A stretch of 64,000 nt of DNA from Flavobacterium suaedae (GTDB lineage: Bacteria > Bacteroidota > Bacteroidia > Flavobacteriales > Flavobacteriaceae). The stretch spans positions 62,001 through 126,000 of the forward strand of contig NZ_BMJE01000006.1 in the NCBI RefSeq assembly GCF_014642915.1. Reading direction: 5' to 3'. Below the pieces are notes generated by a model that was not told the DNA's origin, did not search any database, and worked only from the letters and a program-made list of their open reading frames with translations. Below, in pieces: positions 61,625 to 64,000 of the stretch (the first letter of the stretch is position 1; each line of letters opens with the position of its first letter). Made by a program: the position numbers and the translations under genes.

Positions 61625-62464
61625 ATGAGCACACAGAAAGTCTGGTTTATTACAGGAGCCTCAAAAGGAATGGGGCTAGAAATTACAAAAGCCGTTTTAA
61701 ATGACGGAGGAAATGTCATCGCGACAACCAGAAATACGGAACTACTTTTAGAACAAATTATAGATCACAAGGATCATTTATTTCCTGTAGAATTGGACAT
61801 CACCAATGAAGGGGACATTGAAAATGCAATTTCCAAAGGCATTGAAAAATTCGATCGAATAGACGTAGTGGTCAATAATGCAGGTTACAACCTTTTGGGA
61901 AATATTGAAGAACTAAGCGATAGCGAGTTTAGGAAAACAATGAACGTAAATGTTTTTGCAATGGCCAGTATCATTAGAAACGTTTTACCACATTTGCGCA
62001 GGCAAAATTCCGGGCATATCATTAATACTTCCTCTATGATGGGCTATATGGGCTATGCTGGTAATGGAAGCTATAATGCATCAAAATTTGCCGTTATAGG
62101 ACTGTCCGAGGCTCTTGCTCAAGAGGTTGCTCCTTTTGGTATTAAAGTGACCATTTTGGCTCCAGGAACCTTTCGGACAAATTTTATGAATGAGGAAACC
62201 CTTAATGTTGCGCAATATAAAATCGATGAATATAAGTTAGAGAAGCAGGTGGAACAGTTCACGGGATTTGATGGCCAACAATTAGGTGATCCCAAAAAAT
62301 TGGCAGAGGTATTACTTCAGATTACGGAAATGTCTAATCCACCCTTGCATCTTCCATTAGGTTCTGATAGCTACTATGCTATTTTGGAAGTTCGTAAAAA
62401 AGAAAGGGAAGAAATGGAACAATGGAAAGATTTATCTTTATCTACTGATTTTAAACAAGCATAG
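61625..62464 (+). CDS. Short-chain dehydrogenase/reductase
   Basis: A 279-residue classical SDR. Cofactor loop FITGASKGMGLEI near 9-21, ELDITNEGD near 57, NNAG near 87-90, catalytic Ser in NTSSMMGYMG near 137 and Tyr-Lys in SYNASKFAV near 152-160, then the PGTFRTNFM loop near 188. The substrate is unknown; the family oxidises or reduces alcohols and ketones. Its stop is 2 nt before the GTG start proposed for the AraC regulator, so the two are coupled. Confidence 0.9.
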   Translation: MSTQKVWFITGASKGMGLEITKAVLNDGGNVIATTRNTELLLEQIIDHKDHLFPVELDITNEGDIENAISKGIEKFDRIDVVVNNAGYNLLGNIEELSDSEFRKTMNVNVFAMASIIRNVLPHLRRQNSGHIINTSSMMGYMGYAGNGSYNASKFAVIGLSEALAQEVAPFGIKVTILAPGTFRTNFMNEETLNVAQYKIDEYKLEKQVEQFTGFDGQQLGDPKKLAEVLLQITEMSNPPLHLPLGSDSYYAILEVRKKEREEMEQWKDLSLSTDFKQA

Positions 62465-62465
62465 T

Positions 62466-63377
62466 GTGAAAAAAGCTGCTCCTTATAAAATTAAGTCAAT
62501 TTCTGAACTTCATAAGTTATTTGGACTGTCAAAGCCCTATCATCCATTGATAAGTGTGATAGATTTTGAACTTCTGAAGTTTGATGATAACAAAATTTGG
62601 AGCAGCTTTTTCTATGATTTTTATTGTGTAGCCTGTAAAAAAGGATCTTCTGGAAAATTCAGGTACGGACAAGGTAATTATGACTTCGATGAAGGTGTGA
62701 TGAGTTTTACCAAACCTGGTCAAATTTTTTCAGTCACCAATCCTACAGATGACCCAGTATCGGGTTATATGCTCGTCTTCAAACCTGAGCTCATTCGGCA
62801 TTATGAGTTGGGAAAGGTCATTGGAAATTATGGGTTCTTCTCTTATTCCACTGCGGAGGCCTTGCACCTTTCTGAAAAAGAGGACAAAATAATGATGAAT
62901 CTTATGCATCAAATTCAGGATGAACTGAAAAACAATATTGATCATTATAGTCAAGATCTAATTGTTTCCCATATTGATCTGCTTCTCCATTATGCAAAGC
63001 GTTTTCACAATCGGCAGTTTCTGACACGAAGTGCAGTAAATAATGATTTAGTGGCAATGATGGAAGAATTAATTGATTCCTATCTAAAATGTGACGCTGC
63101 CCTTTCGGGTCTGCCCACAGTTAAATGCTTTGCGGAAAAGCTCAACGTTTCCCCTGATTATTTAAGTGATCTGTTGAGAAATGTGACAGGTAAAAATGCT
63201 AAAACACATATCCAAGAATCTGTAATTGATAGAGCTAAAGAACTACTCTCAACTACCGATTTAAGTGTTAAGGAAATAGCTTTTGATTTGGGCTTTGAGC
63301 ATCCCCAATCATTCAGTACAATGTTCAAAAAGAATACCCAAAAGACCCCAATGCAATACAGGGCATTATTTAATTAA
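62466..63377 (+). CDS. AraC-family transcriptional regulator
   Basis: About 303 residues. The start is taken as GTG at 62466, giving the N-terminus MKKAAPYKIKSISELHKLFGL, which fits the Bacteroidetes AraC group; an ATG inside the SDR gene would add 30 residues out of character. Residues 1-180 form a cupin-like sensor domain (HPLISVIDFELL near 27, FTKPGQIFSV near 83). Residues about 200-300 carry two HTH motifs: TVKCFAEKLNVSPDYLSDLLR near 219 and SVKEIAFDLGFEHPQSFSTMFKK near 269. It likely controls the adjoining SDR genes. Confidence 0.9.
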   Translation: MKKAAPYKIKSISELHKLFGLSKPYHPLISVIDFELLKFDDNKIWSSFFYDFYCVACKKGSSGKFRYGQGNYDFDEGVMSFTKPGQIFSVTNPTDDPVSGYMLVFKPELIRHYELGKVIGNYGFFSYSTAEALHLSEKEDKIMMNLMHQIQDELKNNIDHYSQDLIVSHIDLLLHYAKRFHNRQFLTRSAVNNDLVAMMEELIDSYLKCDAALSGLPTVKCFAEKLNVSPDYLSDLLRNVTGKNAKTHIQESVIDRAKELLSTTDLSVKEIAFDLGFEHPQSFSTMFKKNTQKTPMQYRALFN

Positions 63378-63545
63378 GGAAATTACTAGCCCATTACATG
63401 GAGAGGCATAAGCAATAAAAGAATGGATGTCTTGCTCAACTCAAATGCCGCTCCATAACAATTTAACTACAATAAATACCAATCTGATTACTTTTTAGGA
63501 AACGACAACTAAGAACTTTGCAACAGATTTAAAAGATAATTTAGT

Positions 63546-64000
63546 ATGCAGAATCTTAAAGAAAAAGTAGTCGCTATCACTGGTGCAAGTAGCGGAATTG
63601 GAAAAGCCATTGCCACAAAGCTGGCTGCCGCGGGAGCAAAAGTAGTACTCGCCGCTCGCCGTGAAGAAAGACTAGTGGAAATTGTATCAACTATTACTGA
63701 AAAAAATGGCGAAGCAATTTATGTAGTGGCAGATGTTTAACATAGGGCAGACTTAGATAAGTTGGTTGAAAAAGCCGTAGCTGACTTTGGAAGATTGGAT
63801 GTAATGGTGAACAATGCAGGGGTTAGTCAATTAAGCCAAATTGATGAACTTGATGTAGAAGGTTGGGAACAAATGATAAATGTAAACCTGAACGGTACTT
63901 TGTACGGAATGGCAGCAGCGATTCCCGTATTTAAAAAACAACAATCCGGACACATTGTAAACATCATTTCTACGGCAGGGCTTACCATAACCCCCACGAT
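63546..64000 (+). pseudogene. Second SDR gene, broken by an in-frame stop (partial)
   Basis: The protein starts as a standard SDR (VVAITGASSGIGKAIATKL near 8) and reaches VVADV at residue 64, then TAA at 63738-63740. The same frame resumes at once with HRADLDKLVEKAVADF, then DVMVNNAGVSQLSQI and VNIISTAGL, exactly the expected continuation, and remains open to the edge. A single C-to-T change (CAA to TAA) would explain it. Either a real nonsense mutation or a sequencing error; the C-terminal part lies outside the window. Confidence 0.8.

Larger units (their letters stand above)
59342..64000. mobile_element. Integrated element at tRNA-Arg, apparently decayed (right end outside window)
   Basis: Everything after the tRNA looks acquired: a recombinase directly adjoining the tRNA, then accessory enzymes and a regulator whose codon use is less A/T-rich than the dcw genes. 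Signs of decay are the missing recombinase N-terminus, the decapitated hydrolase and a stop codon in the last SDR. No conjugation, phage or replication gene is present in the visible part. Confidence 0.6.

Noticed and set aside
59342..64000. Defence island or toxin-antitoxin content in the tRNA-Arg element
   Set aside because: Searched for restriction, Abi, CBASS, retron or toxin-like proteins; all readable products are metabolic enzymes or a regulator.

Overview
The window is about 35% G+C by eye and reads as the chromosome of a Flavobacteriaceae member, Flavobacterium-like. The evidence is the gliding pair gldB-gldC, a type IX secretion (T9SS) plug protein, two proteins with C-terminal T9SS sorting domains, the Bacteroidetes order of the dcw cluster, and promoters of the Bacteroidetes type (TTG, about 20 nt, TAnnTTTG). 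Shine-Dalgarno sites are generally absent. Several genes must start at TTG or GTG.

Layout. 1-15.5 kb is housekeeping and envelope genes: an esterase divergent from an HxlR regulator with a candidate operator between them, pruA, apaG, the T9SS plug protein, a methyltransferase with map, a CoA-transferase, gpmI, a DUF5916 outer-membrane protein, an L,D-transpeptidase-like protein, tRNA-Gly, a DEDDh exonuclease and peptidase E. 15.7-21.4 kb is a tight operon of four tandem paralogous secreted proteins with carboxypeptidase-regulatory-like domains, then a DUF6702-type protein and an M1 metallopeptidase. 21.4-35.6 kb carries tatA, a PAP2 phosphatase overlapping an O-methyltransferase end to end, a secreted lysyl-endopeptidase-like protease, rlmN, a lipoprotein with a trypsin-like domain, a polyprenyl synthase, a T9SS cargo protein with an internal 170-residue duplication, an ECF sigma / membrane protein / outer-membrane protein group, and an SDR-DUF2867 protein. 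35.6-42.6 kb carries dnaG (without its zinc ligands), a LuxR-type response regulator, nadE, gldB-gldC, engB and a hydrolase.

43.0-58.7 kb is an uninterrupted thirteen-gene dcw operon: mraZ, rsmH, ftsL, ftsI, murE, mraY, murD, ftsW, murG, murC, ftsQ, ftsA, ftsZ. It makes the lipid-linked peptidoglycan precursor and builds the divisome. Three 10-nt-spaced AGTGGTA repeats just upstream of the mraZ promoter look like the MraZ operator.

From tRNA-Arg(UCG) at 59.3 kb to the end is foreign DNA integrated at the tRNA 3' end. It holds a large serine recombinase that has lost its N-terminal catalytic part, fused back to back with a decapitated alpha/beta hydrolase, then an NTF2-like protein, an SDR, an AraC regulator and a second SDR broken by an in-frame stop. 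This looks like a decaying island.

No CRISPR array, rRNA, complete insertion sequence or recognisable defence system was seen. The best candidates for something poorly described are the tandem paralog array with its mosaic sequence, the MraZ operator in a Bacteroidetes context, and the tRNA-Arg junction.
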